From Bacteroidales bacterium (GTDB taxonomy: Bacteria; Bacteroidota; Bacteroidia; Bacteroidales; P3): DNA of 35,486 bases. Both the position numbers and the translations under genes were made by a program. The notes below the pieces were generated by a model. It saw only the letters and a program-made list of their open reading frames with translations, made no database searches and was not told the origin of the DNA. Positions 15,548 through 24,632 of the stretch are shown here, one piece after another. Where the stretch lies: assembly GCA_017449975.1 (NCBI GenBank), contig JAFSYK010000053.1, forward strand, positions 1 through 35,486, given 5' to 3'. Numbering within the stretch: the stretch's first letter is position 1; every line of letters begins with the position of its first letter.

Positions 15548-18374
15548 AGTAGCGCAGCACCTGCTGCAACAACACGGAACCGACCTCTCTCGGGTGTGCG
15601 TGGTCTTCAACAACCGCCGTCCCGGACTCTTCCTGCGCAAATGCCTGCAAAAGCTGGGTCCCAGCTCCTTTTTCCTGCCGGTCACCATGGGAATGGACGA
15701 CATCGTGCGCGACATCTGCGGACTGGAAATCATGCCGAAAGAATACCTGCTCTTCGAACTCTACGACATCCACCGCAACCTCACCAAAGAGACAAGGGAG
15801 GCGGAGACCTTCGACCAGTTTATCTCCTTTGGGGAGACGATGATCAACGACTTCTCCGAGATCGACCTCTACCAAGCCGATGCGGGACAACTCTTCGACA
15901 ACCTCTACGAATTGAAAGCCATCGGCGAGTGGGACATCAGCGGCACACCACTGACACCTTTCCAGCAAAACTACCTGAAATTCTACCGCTCACTCTACAA
16001 CCACTACACCCAGCTGCACCAGCGACTGGAACAGCAGGGCAAAGCCTACAGCGGCATGGCCTACCGTGCCGCCGCCGAGCGGGTGGACAGCCACACCTTT
16101 CCCTACCAGCACCTTTACTTCGTCGGTTTCAACGCACTCTCCACCTCGGAATCAACCATTATACAGACATTAAAACGGAAAGGTATCGCCACTTTATTGT
16201 GCGATGGCGACGCCTACTACTTCGACAATCCCCAACAAGAGGCAGGACATTTCCTGCGGAGACTGGCCAAGCAATTCGACAACATCGGTCCCTTCCCCGA
16301 CCACTTCGCCATTGGAACAAAAAAAGTCACCTTCGTCAGCAGTCCTGAAGACCTGATGCAGGTCAAATACGCCGGCGACCTGCTGCGGACGATGACAGCG
16401 GACGGCAACCACTCCGAACAATCGTTGCAGGACACAGCAGTTGTACTGGCCGACGAGAGTCTGCTGGTGCCCATGCTGCACTCGCTGCCAGACAGCATCC
16501 CCTCCGTCAATGTGACCATGGGCTACCCGTTGGAGCAGACCGCCATTCACACGCTGACCCTCAAGCTGTTCTCCGCATGCAAGAACATGCGGAGACAGCA
16601 GCTTTACCGCAACGACCTCGTCGACATCCTGTCCGACACCTGCGCCAGCCTGCTCACCGAGCAGCCCACCAACCGTCACAGTCTGCAGCGCTACCTCCTC
16701 GAGCAACAGAAAATACATCTCGACGCCAACGACCTGCAAACCTTGTCGGAAGCGTTGCAGCTGGACACCAGCTGGGTCAAGCCCCTGTTCGACATCAACA
16801 ACGACCATCCCGACGACCTGCTGACCTTGCTGAGCGATCTGGCAGGTCGCCTGCAATCCAGCAACAGTCACAATATCAATAAAAAAGAGGCCGCCGCACT
16901 CACTGAATACAGCAAACTGATCGACCACTTCGTCGACCTCCAGCAACGCTACGGTTTCATCAACCGCATCGAGACCCTGGAACGCATCTACAGTCGGATG
17001 GCACACCGAATCAGCGTCCCCTTTTACGGCGAGCCCCTGCAGGGACTACAGATTTTGGGCATGCTGGAGACCCGTAACCTGGACTTCAAGCGCATCATCC
17101 TACTCTCGGCCAACGAGGGTATATTGCCCACTGGACGGCAGGACAACACACTGATACCATTCCACTTGAAGACGGCAGACCCCTTCCACCTGCCCACCCA
17201 CGAGGAAAAGGACGCCATCTATGCCAACCACTTCTACCAACTGATCCAGCGTGCCGAAGAGGTCTACATCGTCTACAGTACCCAGACCGACAGCTCCCGT
17301 AAAGGTGAAGCCAGCCGCTTCGTCATACAGCTGCAACGCGAGCTGGCACGCACGCACCCCAACATCGAGATACGCCAACAGGTCATCCAGCCGCAACTGG
17401 ACGACACGACAGGCTCGGTCACCCAATCGTCCGTCACGAAGGACGACACCATCCTTCAGCGTATCCGACAGCTGTCAGAATCCGGCTTCTCACCCTCTGC
17501 GCTCAACACCTACCGCGGCTGTTCCATGCGGTACTACTACCAGCAGATTTTGCACATCCGAGAGTCTGAAGACCTCACCGACAGTCTCGACACCTCGCAT
17601 TTCGGCACCCTCGTACACGATGTGCTCCACCAACTCTACACACCCCTGCTCAACCGCCCGTTGCAGTCGGACACCCTGCGCGACCTGCTCCCCCTTGTGG
17701 ACGACTGTCTCAGTCAGCACTTTACCGTTATGGGTGAAGAAAACATCTCGCACGGCAAGACCTACCTCCAGCAGCGTGTGGCGCGCCGACAGATACACCA
17801 CCTTATCGATTGTGACATAAAAACCATAGAATCAGGTCACAGCCTGCAGATATTGGCATTGGAGCAACCCCTGAACTGCCAACTCGTCCTGCCTGGCTGG
17901 GGAGAGCTGAAGTTATTCGGTAAAGCTGACCGCATCGACCTGATAGACGGACATCTGCGTATTGTCGACTACAAAACCGGAAAGGTAGACAACAAAGACC
18001 TCCAAAACAGCAGTGAGAAGATTGCCGAACGCGACATCTCCGACAAGAGCTTCCAAGTGCTGATGTACAGCTGGCTCTATCTGCATGACGAATCCCAAAC
18101 CACCGACAACACAAACGCCAAAGATATCATAGAATCAGGCATCTACCCCATCGGTGACATGCGCACGGGATTTCTCCCCGTCCATTGGGATGGCCAGCCC
18201 ATCATCACCCTGGGACAGACCGACGAAATCGGCAACATCATCCGTCAGCTGGTCGCGGAAATCACCGACGCCCGTATTCCGTTCCAGGTTGCCGAAGACC
18301 AAAAAAAGTGCAGCTACTGTCCCTACACAAGTATCTGTCCCAGACAGAAAACAGCCGATGCCCCAGTGGAGTAA
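15528..18374 (+). CDS. AddB/RexB-like PD-(D/E)XK nuclease family protein
   Basis: A 948-residue protein resembling the nuclease/helicase-like subunit of AddAB recombinational repair. A UvrD-like core lacks an obvious Walker A loop (N-terminus VCVVFNNRRPGLF) but keeps the motif region GLQILGMLETRNLDFKRII and ANEGILPTGR. The C-terminal nuclease has DRIDL followed by RIVDYKTGK, the PD-(D/E)XK motif. Four cysteines, one in TYRGCSMRYYY and three in CSYCPYTSIC, match the AddB iron-sulfur site. The start overlaps the previous gene by 20 nt. No AddA-type helicase gene lies in the window, so the partner is elsewhere. Confidence 0.87.
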   Translation: METFLHEVAQHLLQQHGTDLSRVCVVFNNRRPGLFLRKCLQKLGPSSFFLPVTMGMDDIVRDICGLEIMPKEYLLFELYDIHRNLTKETREAETFDQFISFGETMINDFSEIDLYQADAGQLFDNLYELKAIGEWDISGTPLTPFQQNYLKFYRSLYNHYTQLHQRLEQQGKAYSGMAYRAAAERVDSHTFPYQHLYFVGFNALSTSESTIIQTLKRKGIATLLCDGDAYYFDNPQQEAGHFLRRLAKQFDNIGPFPDHFAIGTKKVTFVSSPEDLMQVKYAGDLLRTMTADGNHSEQSLQDTAVVLADESLLVPMLHSLPDSIPSVNVTMGYPLEQTAIHTLTLKLFSACKNMRRQQLYRNDLVDILSDTCASLLTEQPTNRHSLQRYLLEQQKIHLDANDLQTLSEALQLDTSWVKPLFDINNDHPDDLLTLLSDLAGRLQSSNSHNINKKEAAALTEYSKLIDHFVDLQQRYGFINRIETLERIYSRMAHRISVPFYGEPLQGLQILGMLETRNLDFKRIILLSANEGILPTGRQDNTLIPFHLKTADPFHLPTHEEKDAIYANHFYQLIQRAEEVYIVYSTQTDSSRKGEASRFVIQLQRELARTHPNIEIRQQVIQPQLDDTTGSVTQSSVTKDDTILQRIRQLSESGFSPSALNTYRGCSMRYYYQQILHIRESEDLTDSLDTSHFGTLVHDVLHQLYTPLLNRPLQSDTLRDLLPLVDDCLSQHFTVMGEENISHGKTYLQQRVARRQIHHLIDCDIKTIESGHSLQILALEQPLNCQLVLPGWGELKLFGKADRIDLIDGHLRIVDYKTGKVDNKDLQNSSEKIAERDISDKSFQVLMYSWLYLHDESQTTDNTNAKDIIESGIYPIGDMRTGFLPVHWDGQPIITLGQTDEIGNIIRQLVAEITDARIPFQVAEDQKKCSYCPYTSICPRQKTADAPVE

Positions 18375-18485
18375 GTAGCTGTTTGGATTAAAATTCACCG
18401 GACTTGTTCACACCTTTGCCACATCGGAAAAGGTGAAAAAACTACCCGTTCAAGTCACCAATCAAAATAATTCTAAAAAAAATCG

Positions 18486-18493
18486 TATATTTG
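18486..18493 (+). promoter_or_regulatory. Bacteroidetes -7 element upstream of the TPR lipoprotein gene
   Basis: TATATTTG followed by C, 36 nt before ATG 18530. The -33 region is A-rich without a clear TTTG. An imperfectly placed 7-bp hairpin (CACCTTT 18411-18417 with AAAGGTG 18429-18435) lies upstream in the 155-bp intergenic region. Confidence 0.55.
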
Positions 18494-18529
18494 CAGATTA
18501 TTATAATCAATAAAACCACGGCAATAGTC

Positions 18530-20365
18530 ATGAAGAAAAGCATTTTCTCTGTGCTCATCGTTGCACTGCTCCTTTCGGGTTGCAACGGTCTTTCGTACAT
18601 GAAAAGAAAACACAAAGACGTGAGATACAAAGCCAACCCCGACCCCGTCGCCACAGTGGACGGCAAGGTGGTGGTGAAATTCACCGGCGTCTTCCCCGAG
18701 AAATATTTCAAGAAAAAAGCCGCCATGTTTGTGCAGCCTGTCTTCACCTGGGACAGCGGCAGTGTCACCCTCGACCCCATCACGCTGAAAGGTGAGAACG
18801 TGAAAGGTAGCGGCGCCACCATCAACTACGAAAGTGGTGGTCGCTACACCTATACCGACCGTTTCATGTACCGTCCGGGTATGGAGACGGGACGTGTGAC
18901 GCTCACTCCCGTGGTTTATGCCGACAAGAACGTCGACGAAGAGGCCCGTTTCGCTGAAGACATCACTGCCAACCACAGAAGTAAAGAGCTTTCGACCGTG
19001 CTTATCTCCGACGGTGTGAACAACACCACCTCGCTGGTCGATATCCGCGGCACCATCTCTATCGCCCCCATCAACTACAACAAGAAGCAGGGTGTGGTCG
19101 AGACTGCCGACATCTACTTCCTCAACGGCACGTCGAACCTCGACTGGGACTTCTACATGAACCGCAAATTCAACGCCCGTGCCAACCTGGCCGACCTCAA
19201 GCGTGTGATGCTGGAGAACGGTCTGCCCAAGCAGATCAACATCACCGGTTGGGCTTCGCCCGAAGGCGAGGAGACCCACAACGCCGGTGTGTCGAAAAAC
19301 CGTGCCGAGGTAGCCACCGCACAGCTCCGTCAGGTGCTGGACGAGGTGCTGACCATCATGGCCAAGCGTGCCAACATCAAGCCGCAGGATGTGGAGTACT
19401 ACAAATACCAGCAACTGAAGCAAATCATCATCACCACCCGTGCCGCCGGTGAAGACTGGGTACACTTCGTGGTCATGGTCGAAGAGTCCGACATCCAGGA
19501 CAAACACGCCATCATCAACGTTGTGGAGACGCAGCAGAACCTCATCAAGCGCGAGCAGATGATCAAGAACATGGCCACCGTCTACGGTGAGCTCAACAGC
19601 GAAATTTTCCCCAACCTGCGTCGTGCGCAGATTGCCCTCTACTACTCCGAGGCACGCAAGAGCGACCCCGAACTGGCCAAGCAGGCCAGCTTGAACCCTG
19701 CCAAGCTGTCGTTCGACGAGTTGATGTACACTGCCTACATCAACTACAGCTATCCCACCAAGATGAAATACTACAAGTGGGCCACCGAGAACCACAGCGC
19801 CGAGTGGGCTGCCTGGAACAACGCCGGTGCCGTGGCCTGCTATCTGGGCGACTATGAGGAAGCCGAGCGCTACCTCAATGTGGCCAAGGAGCTTAACCCC
19901 CACAACCCCGACGTGCTGAACAACTGGGGTCTGCTCTGCATGGGTAAGGAGGACTACCTGCTGGCCAAGCAGTATTTCGAGGAGGCCGAGCGCCAGGGTA
20001 GCACCGACGCCGCCTACAACCTGCCCATCCTCAACCTCAAGCGCGGCAACTATGCCGAGGCACAGGAGCAGCTGAAAGACAATCCCTGCAGTTACAACCT
20101 CGCCTATGTGCAGCTGATGAACGACGACCTCTCGGCCTGCATCCGCACCCTGGACTGCTGCTTAAACCAAGACGAGAAGGTCAACTATCTGCGCGCCATC
20201 GCCTTTGCCCGCCAAGGTGACAAAGAGAACGCGCTGAAGAACCTGAAAGCCGCCATCGACCAAGAGTACGAGCTGAAGAAGAAAGCGCGCACCGATGTGG
20301 AATTCCGTGAGTATTGGGACACCGAAGAGTTCAAGCTCATCGTGAAACTCTGGAAAGAGGAATGA
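18530..20365 (+). CDS. TPR-containing outer-membrane lipoprotein with OmpA-like segment
   Basis: A 611-residue lipoprotein from ATG 18530: signal sequence MKKSIFSVLIVALLLSGC with lipobox LSGC. The middle holds an OmpA-like peptidoglycan-binding-type stretch (ITGWASPEGEETHN then SKNRAEVATAQL, about residues 235-265). The C-terminal third contains tetratricopeptide repeats (AAWNNAGAVACYLGDYEEAE and LNNWGLLCMGKEDYLLAKQY). The combination suggests a cell-envelope scaffold comparable to PorE-like proteins, but the exact family is not recognised. The stop overlaps the pssA start (ATGA), indicating translational coupling. In-frame codons upstream of 18530 precede the signal peptide and are rejected. 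Confidence 0.8.
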   Translation: MKKSIFSVLIVALLLSGCNGLSYMKRKHKDVRYKANPDPVATVDGKVVVKFTGVFPEKYFKKKAAMFVQPVFTWDSGSVTLDPITLKGENVKGSGATINYESGGRYTYTDRFMYRPGMETGRVTLTPVVYADKNVDEEARFAEDITANHRSKELSTVLISDGVNNTTSLVDIRGTISIAPINYNKKQGVVETADIYFLNGTSNLDWDFYMNRKFNARANLADLKRVMLENGLPKQINITGWASPEGEETHNAGVSKNRAEVATAQLRQVLDEVLTIMAKRANIKPQDVEYYKYQQLKQIIITTRAAGEDWVHFVVMVEESDIQDKHAIINVVETQQNLIKREQMIKNMATVYGELNSEIFPNLRRAQIALYYSEARKSDPELAKQASLNPAKLSFDELMYTAYINYSYPTKMKYYKWATENHSAEWAAWNNAGAVACYLGDYEEAERYLNVAKELNPHNPDVLNNWGLLCMGKEDYLLAKQYFEEAERQGSTDAAYNLPILNLKRGNYAEAQEQLKDNPCSYNLAYVQLMNDDLSACIRTLDCCLNQDEKVNYLRAIAFARQGDKENALKNLKAAIDQEYELKKKARTDVEFREYWDTEEFKLIVKLWKEE

Positions 20366-21162
20366 AGCGGCAGATTCCCAACCTCATCACTCTCGGCAAC
20401 CTGCTTTGTGGTGTGCTGGCAATACGTTATGCACTGAAAGCGGAACTAAATTATGCTGCATTCTTCATCTGCTTCGGTATTTTCTTGGATTTTTTTGACG
20501 GAATGGCAGCGAGACTACTGAAGGTTCCGTCTGCGATAGGTAAAGAACTCGACTCGTTGGCTGACGTGGTAACATCGGGTGTAGCACCTGCTTTTATTGT
20601 ATGGACTATTCTTGACGACGGCTTCGGTATTTCTTTCCGTGCTGTAGGAGCAGATTATTATTGCACCCTGTTATTATATCTTCCTTTTGTTGCCTTCTTG
20701 ATGCCACTTTTTACCGCTTATAGGTTGGCAAAATTCAACATTGACGAAGAGCAAGCACATGGGTTCAAAGGACTCCCCGCACCTGCCAACGCACTAATTT
20801 GGATTGGCGTTGCTTTGTACCTGCAAGGACAATATGACCTGTTACCCGGCAGAATGTATCTCGAGGGTTGTTACAGACATATCCCAGACGATCAATTGCA
20901 GACAGTTTGGCACGATGGTTTAGGTATTGCTATTGCCGTCGTAAGTCTTGTCACCAATATTATGATGGTAAGCAACATACGCATGTTCTCATTGAAATTC
21001 AATTTTAATGACATGAGTTGGAAGAGCAACCGAGTGCAATACCTCTTCCTCATCGGCTGTGCCTTGCTCATCGCCGCCACCAGCGAATGGTATGCCATCT
21101 CTCTCATCATCCTGTGGTACATCGTTCTCTCCGCCGTCACGCAAAGAAAACATGCCGAGTGA
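20362..21162 (+). CDS. pssA: CDP-diacylglycerol--serine O-phosphatidyltransferase
   Basis: Makes phosphatidylserine, the precursor of phosphatidylethanolamine. The 266-residue integral membrane protein has the CDP-alcohol phosphotransferase signature DG-x2-AR-x8-G-x3-D-x3-D (DGMAARLLKVPSAIG then KELDSLAD) and about seven hydrophobic segments. ATG 20362 overlaps the previous stop; the conserved N-terminus RQIPNLITLGNLLCG confirms it. The 3' end overlaps queA by 11 nt. Base composition is notably lower in GC than the neighbours: 23 G/C in the 60 bases from 20641, against 39 in the 60 bases from 19261. Confidence 0.95.
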   Translation: MKRQIPNLITLGNLLCGVLAIRYALKAELNYAAFFICFGIFLDFFDGMAARLLKVPSAIGKELDSLADVVTSGVAPAFIVWTILDDGFGISFRAVGADYYCTLLLYLPFVAFLMPLFTAYRLAKFNIDEEQAHGFKGLPAPANALIWIGVALYLQGQYDLLPGRMYLEGCYRHIPDDQLQTVWHDGLGIAIAVVSLVTNIMMVSNIRMFSLKFNFNDMSWKSNRVQYLFLIGCALLIAATSEWYAISLIILWYIVLSAVTQRKHAE

Positions 21163-22366
21163 ACCGAAGAACATCCCAATAGCCGACTACGACTATCCGT
21201 TGCCCGACGAGCGCATCGCCAAATACCCTTTGGCGCAACGCGACCAGTCGAAGCTGTTGGTATATAAGAACGGCGCCATTGCAGAAAGTCAGTTCTGTCA
21301 TCTGGCGGAACAATTGCCCGCGGAGACCCTGCTGGTGTGCAACAACACCAAAGTCATCCACGCCCGTCTGCTCTTTCAGAAATCCACCGGTGCCACCATC
21401 GAAATCTTCTGTCTGGAACCCTACGCCATGCCTGTCGCCACCGCCTTTGAGCAGCGCGGCGTCAGTCGGTGGGTCTGCCTGATAGGCCACAACAAACGGT
21501 GGAAATCCGACCTGCTGACCCGTCAGCTATCGCTGGAAGGTCGCACCGTCACCCTCACCGCCGAACGTCACGAAGCCGTCGGCAACAGCCGGGTGGTGGA
21601 ATTCCGCTGGGACAGCGACGACGCCTTCGCCTCCATCATCGAATGCGCCGGCGTCATCCCGCTGCCGCCCTACCTGCACCGCGACGCCACCGACGACGAC
21701 AAGGTGCGCTACCAGACGGTCTACGCCCGCGAACAGGGGTCAGTGGCAGCACCCACGGCGGGACTGCACTTCACCGACGCCGTCTTTGCGTCGTTGCGCA
21801 ACGCCCATATCGACTGCGAGTTCGTCACCCTGCATGTCGGTGCCGGCACCTTCAAGCCCGTGGACTGCGACGCCATCGGCGACCACGAGATGCACGTGGA
21901 GAAAGTCGAAATATCGCAAACGAACATCGAACACATCCTGCAGCATCTGGGCAAACCGCTGATAGCGGTGGGCACCACCTCCGTGCGTACCCTCGAGTCC
22001 GTCTATTGGTTCGGCTTGCAGCTGGAACACAACGCGCAGCTCACGGAGATGTACGTCCGCCAATGGGAACCCTATACAGAGGAGGCGAACAGCATATCGG
22101 CGGAGCGGTCCTACAGCAACGTGCTGCAATGGATGCAGCGCAACGGCATCGAACGGCTGGAAGGCGCCACCCAGCTGATGATCGCCCCCGGCTATCGCTA
22201 CCACATCGTCGACGGACTGGTCACCAACTTCCACCAGCCCAAGAGCACATTGCTGCTACTGGTATCGGCACTCATCGGCGACAACTGGAAAGACTGCTAT
22301 CGCTACGCGCTCGACCACGACTTCCGTTTCCTCAGCTATGGCGACAGCTGCCTCTTCCTGCCATGA
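21152..22366 (+). CDS. queA: S-adenosylmethionine:tRNA ribosyltransferase-isomerase
   Basis: Transfers and isomerises the ribosyl moiety of SAM onto preQ1 in tRNA, giving epoxyqueuosine. The 404-residue protein starts at ATG 21152 (PIADYDYPLPDERIAKYPL). It has family motifs LLVCNNTKVIHARL, the AAPTAGLHFT segment, LHVGAGTFKPV and the C-terminal LVTNFHQPKSTLLLLVSAL. It overlaps pssA by 11 nt upstream and comF by 4 nt downstream (ATGA), so the three are probably co-transcribed. Substitutes for the usual motif residues were not noticed. Confidence 0.97.
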   Translation: MPSEPKNIPIADYDYPLPDERIAKYPLAQRDQSKLLVYKNGAIAESQFCHLAEQLPAETLLVCNNTKVIHARLLFQKSTGATIEIFCLEPYAMPVATAFEQRGVSRWVCLIGHNKRWKSDLLTRQLSLEGRTVTLTAERHEAVGNSRVVEFRWDSDDAFASIIECAGVIPLPPYLHRDATDDDKVRYQTVYAREQGSVAAPTAGLHFTDAVFASLRNAHIDCEFVTLHVGAGTFKPVDCDAIGDHEMHVEKVEISQTNIEHILQHLGKPLIAVGTTSVRTLESVYWFGLQLEHNAQLTEMYVRQWEPYTEEANSISAERSYSNVLQWMQRNGIERLEGATQLMIAPGYRYHIVDGLVTNFHQPKSTLLLLVSALIGDNWKDCYRYALDHDFRFLSYGDSCLFLP

Positions 22367-23067
22367 AACGCTTCCGTCTGCAGCCGCTGCGCGAAATTGT
22401 CGACCTCCTCTTTCCCCGTCACTGCTTTCACTGTAGTCAGTTGCTGCTGGGCGACGAGCACTACCTCTGCACCCACTGCTGGCTGCATCTGCCCTTCACA
22501 CACAACGCGGCGGTAGTCGGCAACGAGACCGAACAGCACTTCCAAGCCCATCGGGAGGTGGTAGCCGCCATGTCGCTGCTACATTACCGTCCCGACACCG
22601 CCAGCCGTGACCTCCTCCATCACATCAAATACTACGGCGCCCGCAAACTGGCGCTGACCATGGGCATGATGATTGGAGAGAAGTTGGTCGAGAGCGGCCG
22701 TTTTGCGTCGGTCGACCTGCTGGTGCCCGTCCCCCTGCATCCCCGCCGAGAGCGACACCGCAGCTACAACCAGAGCGAGCTACTCTGTCGCGGCATCGCC
22801 AAGGTCTTGCAGCGACCCGTCAGCACGGGCAACCTCGTCCGCACCGTCAACACCGACAGTCAGACCCACATGACGGCAGAAGAACGCAAGGAGAATGTGA
22901 AAGGGGCCTTTCGGGTACGCAAACCCGAGTTATTCCAGCAACGGCACATCTTGTTGGTCGACGACGTCATCACCACCGGCTCCACCACCGCAGCCTGCTG
23001 CGACGCCCTGATAGCGGCGGGCGTCACGCGCATTAGCATCGCCTCGCTGGCGCTGGCATCATCCTGA
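22363..23067 (+). CDS. ComF-family phosphoribosyltransferase
   Basis: A 234-residue protein with an N-terminal zinc-finger-like cysteine set (CFHC and CTHC) and a C-terminal phosphoribosyltransferase domain. PRTase landmarks are LVPVPLHPRRERHRSYNQSE and the PRPP-binding loop ILLVDDVITTGSTTAAC. ComF proteins act in DNA uptake and processing in competent bacteria, but in Bacteroidales their role is not established. ATG 22363 overlaps the queA stop. The high-GC region has a long open frame through queA in the comF frame, which is not coding before 22363. Confidence 0.93.
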   Translation: MKRFRLQPLREIVDLLFPRHCFHCSQLLLGDEHYLCTHCWLHLPFTHNAAVVGNETEQHFQAHREVVAAMSLLHYRPDTASRDLLHHIKYYGARKLALTMGMMIGEKLVESGRFASVDLLVPVPLHPRRERHRSYNQSELLCRGIAKVLQRPVSTGNLVRTVNTDSQTHMTAEERKENVKGAFRVRKPELFQQRHILLVDDVITTGSTTAACCDALIAAGVTRISIASLALASS

Positions 23068-23189
23068 GCGACAGCAATCTGCGCACAACCCTTTTGCATT
23101 TGCAAAAAAATGATTAACTTAGTTGCTGCAAAAAAACGTGTGTTACAACACAACAGCAACAAATCAAGGAACTTATAAAAACAGCCAAT

Positions 23190-23897
23190 ATGAAATACCG
23201 TCGCATACTTCTGAAATTAAGCGGTGAATCGCTCATGGGTCAGCAACATTACGGCATCGCCCCCGAGATGCTCGAGCAATATGCCCGTGACATCAAAGAG
23301 GCCGTCGACCAGCACGTAGAGGTCGCCATCGTCATCGGTGGTGGCAACATCTTCCGCGGTCTGGGCGGCACCGCCCAGGGCATGGATCGTGTGCAGGGCG
23401 ACTATATGGGTATGCTGGCCACCCTCATCAACAGCCTGGCGCTGCAGGCCGCCCTCGAGAAAGAGGGACTGCGCACCGAGCTGCTGGGTGGTCTCAACAT
23501 CGAGCCCATCTGCAAAGCCATGAGCCGTCGGCGCGCCATCGAAGCCTTGCGCGACGGACGTGTCGTCATCATCGGCGGCGGCAGCGGCAACCCCTTCTTT
23601 ACCACCGACACCGCCTCGGCGCTGCGTGCTGTGGAGATCCAGGCCGACGCCATCCTGAAAGGAACCCGTGTCGACGGCATATACACCGCCGACCCCGAGA
23701 AAGACCCGACGGCGGTCAAATACGAGCACCTCACCTTCCACGAGGCCATGGACAAAAAACTCAAGGTCATGGACCTCACCGCCTTCGCACTCTGCGAAGA
23801 GAACAAGCTGCCCATCTACGTCTTCGACATGAACCGGAAAGGCAACCTGCTCAAGGTGGTCCAGGGCGAGAATATCGGCACCGAGGTGAACGTATGA
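23190..23897 (+). CDS. pyrH: UMP kinase
   Basis: Phosphorylates UMP to UDP; hexameric amino-acid-kinase fold. The 235-residue protein has the opening RRILLKLSGESLMG, the glycine-rich VAIVIGGGNIFRG, and GGGSGNPFFTTDTASALRA with the nucleotide-binding loop. Length is typical. It lies 122 bp after comF with its own likely promoter region (TTTG at 23099-23102 followed by a poor -7 box around 23119-23126). frr follows after 66 bp, the conserved pyrH-frr order. Confidence 0.97.
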   Translation: MKYRRILLKLSGESLMGQQHYGIAPEMLEQYARDIKEAVDQHVEVAIVIGGGNIFRGLGGTAQGMDRVQGDYMGMLATLINSLALQAALEKEGLRTELLGGLNIEPICKAMSRRRAIEALRDGRVVIIGGGSGNPFFTTDTASALRAVEIQADAILKGTRVDGIYTADPEKDPTAVKYEHLTFHEAMDKKLKVMDLTAFALCEENKLPIYVFDMNRKGNLLKVVQGENIGTEVNV

Positions 23898-23902
23898 ATA
23901 CT

Positions 23903-23958
23903 GTTTAAGGTTTACGGTTTAGACTTACACATTCAAGCAATCAAACAATCAAGCATTA
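23903..23958. repeat. Low-complexity repeat between pyrH and frr
   Basis: Three GTTTAAG/GTTTACG/GTTTAGA heptamers are followed by ATCAAACA/ATCAAGCA words of about 8-9 nt. Non-coding. The same style of degenerate tandem repeat is found at other gene borders in the window. Confidence 0.6.
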
Positions 23959-23963
23959 TAATT

Positions 23964-24527
23964 ATGAACGATTTATCCAAAGCCTGCATCGACGAAGCCA
24001 AGAGCAACATGCAGAGTGCCTTGAATTTTCTGAACAAAGAGCTGGCCAAAATTCGTGCCGGCAAAGCCAACCCCGGCATGCTGGACGGTGTGAAAGTGGA
24101 CTACTACGGTACCCCCACCGAGATCAGCCAGGTGGCCAACATCAACACCCCCGACGCCCGCAGCATCGTCATCCAGCCGTGGGAAAAGACCATCCTGGGT
24201 GCCATCAACAAGGCCATCCTCGACGCCAATCTGGGCTTCACGCCGCGCAACGAAGGTGAGATCCTGCGTATCATCGTGCCCCCACTGACCGAAGAGCGTC
24301 GCAAAGAGCTCAGCAAATCGGCCAAAGTCGAAGTGGAGAACTGCAAAGTCAACGTGCGCAACGCCCGTCGCAACGTCATGGACAAGGTGAAAAAACTGAA
24401 GGACAAATCGGTACCCGAAGACGAGGTGAAGCAGGTGGAGAAAGAAATCCAGGACATCACCGACAAATTCATCGCCGACTGCGACAAGGTGTATGCCGAG
24501 AAAGAAAAAGAGATTATGACGGTCTAA
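23964..24527 (+). CDS. frr: Ribosome recycling factor
   Basis: Splits post-termination ribosomes with EF-G. The 187-residue length and sequence are typical: LAKIRAGKANPGMLDGVKVDYYG near residues 30-50, the IQPWEK segment, and VPPLTEERRKELSKSAK. The middle carries the charged helical region KVNVRNARRNVMDKVKKL. Located directly after pyrH and followed by a heptamer repeat and a possible large-loop terminator. Start ATG 23964 follows a 66-bp gap. Confidence 0.97.
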   Translation: MNDLSKACIDEAKSNMQSALNFLNKELAKIRAGKANPGMLDGVKVDYYGTPTEISQVANINTPDARSIVIQPWEKTILGAINKAILDANLGFTPRNEGEILRIIVPPLTEERRKELSKSAKVEVENCKVNVRNARRNVMDKVKKLKDKSVPEDEVKQVEKEIQDITDKFIADCDKVYAEKEKEIMTV

Positions 24528-24531
24528 GTAA

Positions 24532-24560
24532 CGTTTAATGTTTAACGTTTAATGTTTAAA
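24532..24560. repeat. Exact-period heptamer repeat after frr
   Basis: CGTTTAA, TGTTTAA, CGTTTAA, TGTTTAA units alternate with a strict 7-nt period. This is the clearest of the heptameric intergenic repeats in the window. Confidence 0.75.
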
Positions 24561-24619
24561 GTGTTTCCATGTCTGATATTCAGTATTCTGTAATGAAGCA
24601 TCGGAACACTTTATTTTTT
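24558..24619 (+). terminator. Possible large-loop terminator after frr
   Basis: AAAGTGTTTCC (24558-24568) pairs with GGAACACTTT (24603-24612) with one bulged T, around a 34-nt loop, and is followed by ATTTTTT. The large loop lowers certainty; it is placed correctly for ending the pyrH-frr transcript. Confidence 0.5.
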
Positions 24620-24632
24620 AATCGTTACAAAA

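Noticed and set aside
18473-19903. 476-codon antisense open frame over the TPR lipoprotein gene
   Set aside because: The plus-strand gene has a signal peptide, TPRs and coupled start/stop; the antisense translation is a typical GC-rich mirror frame.
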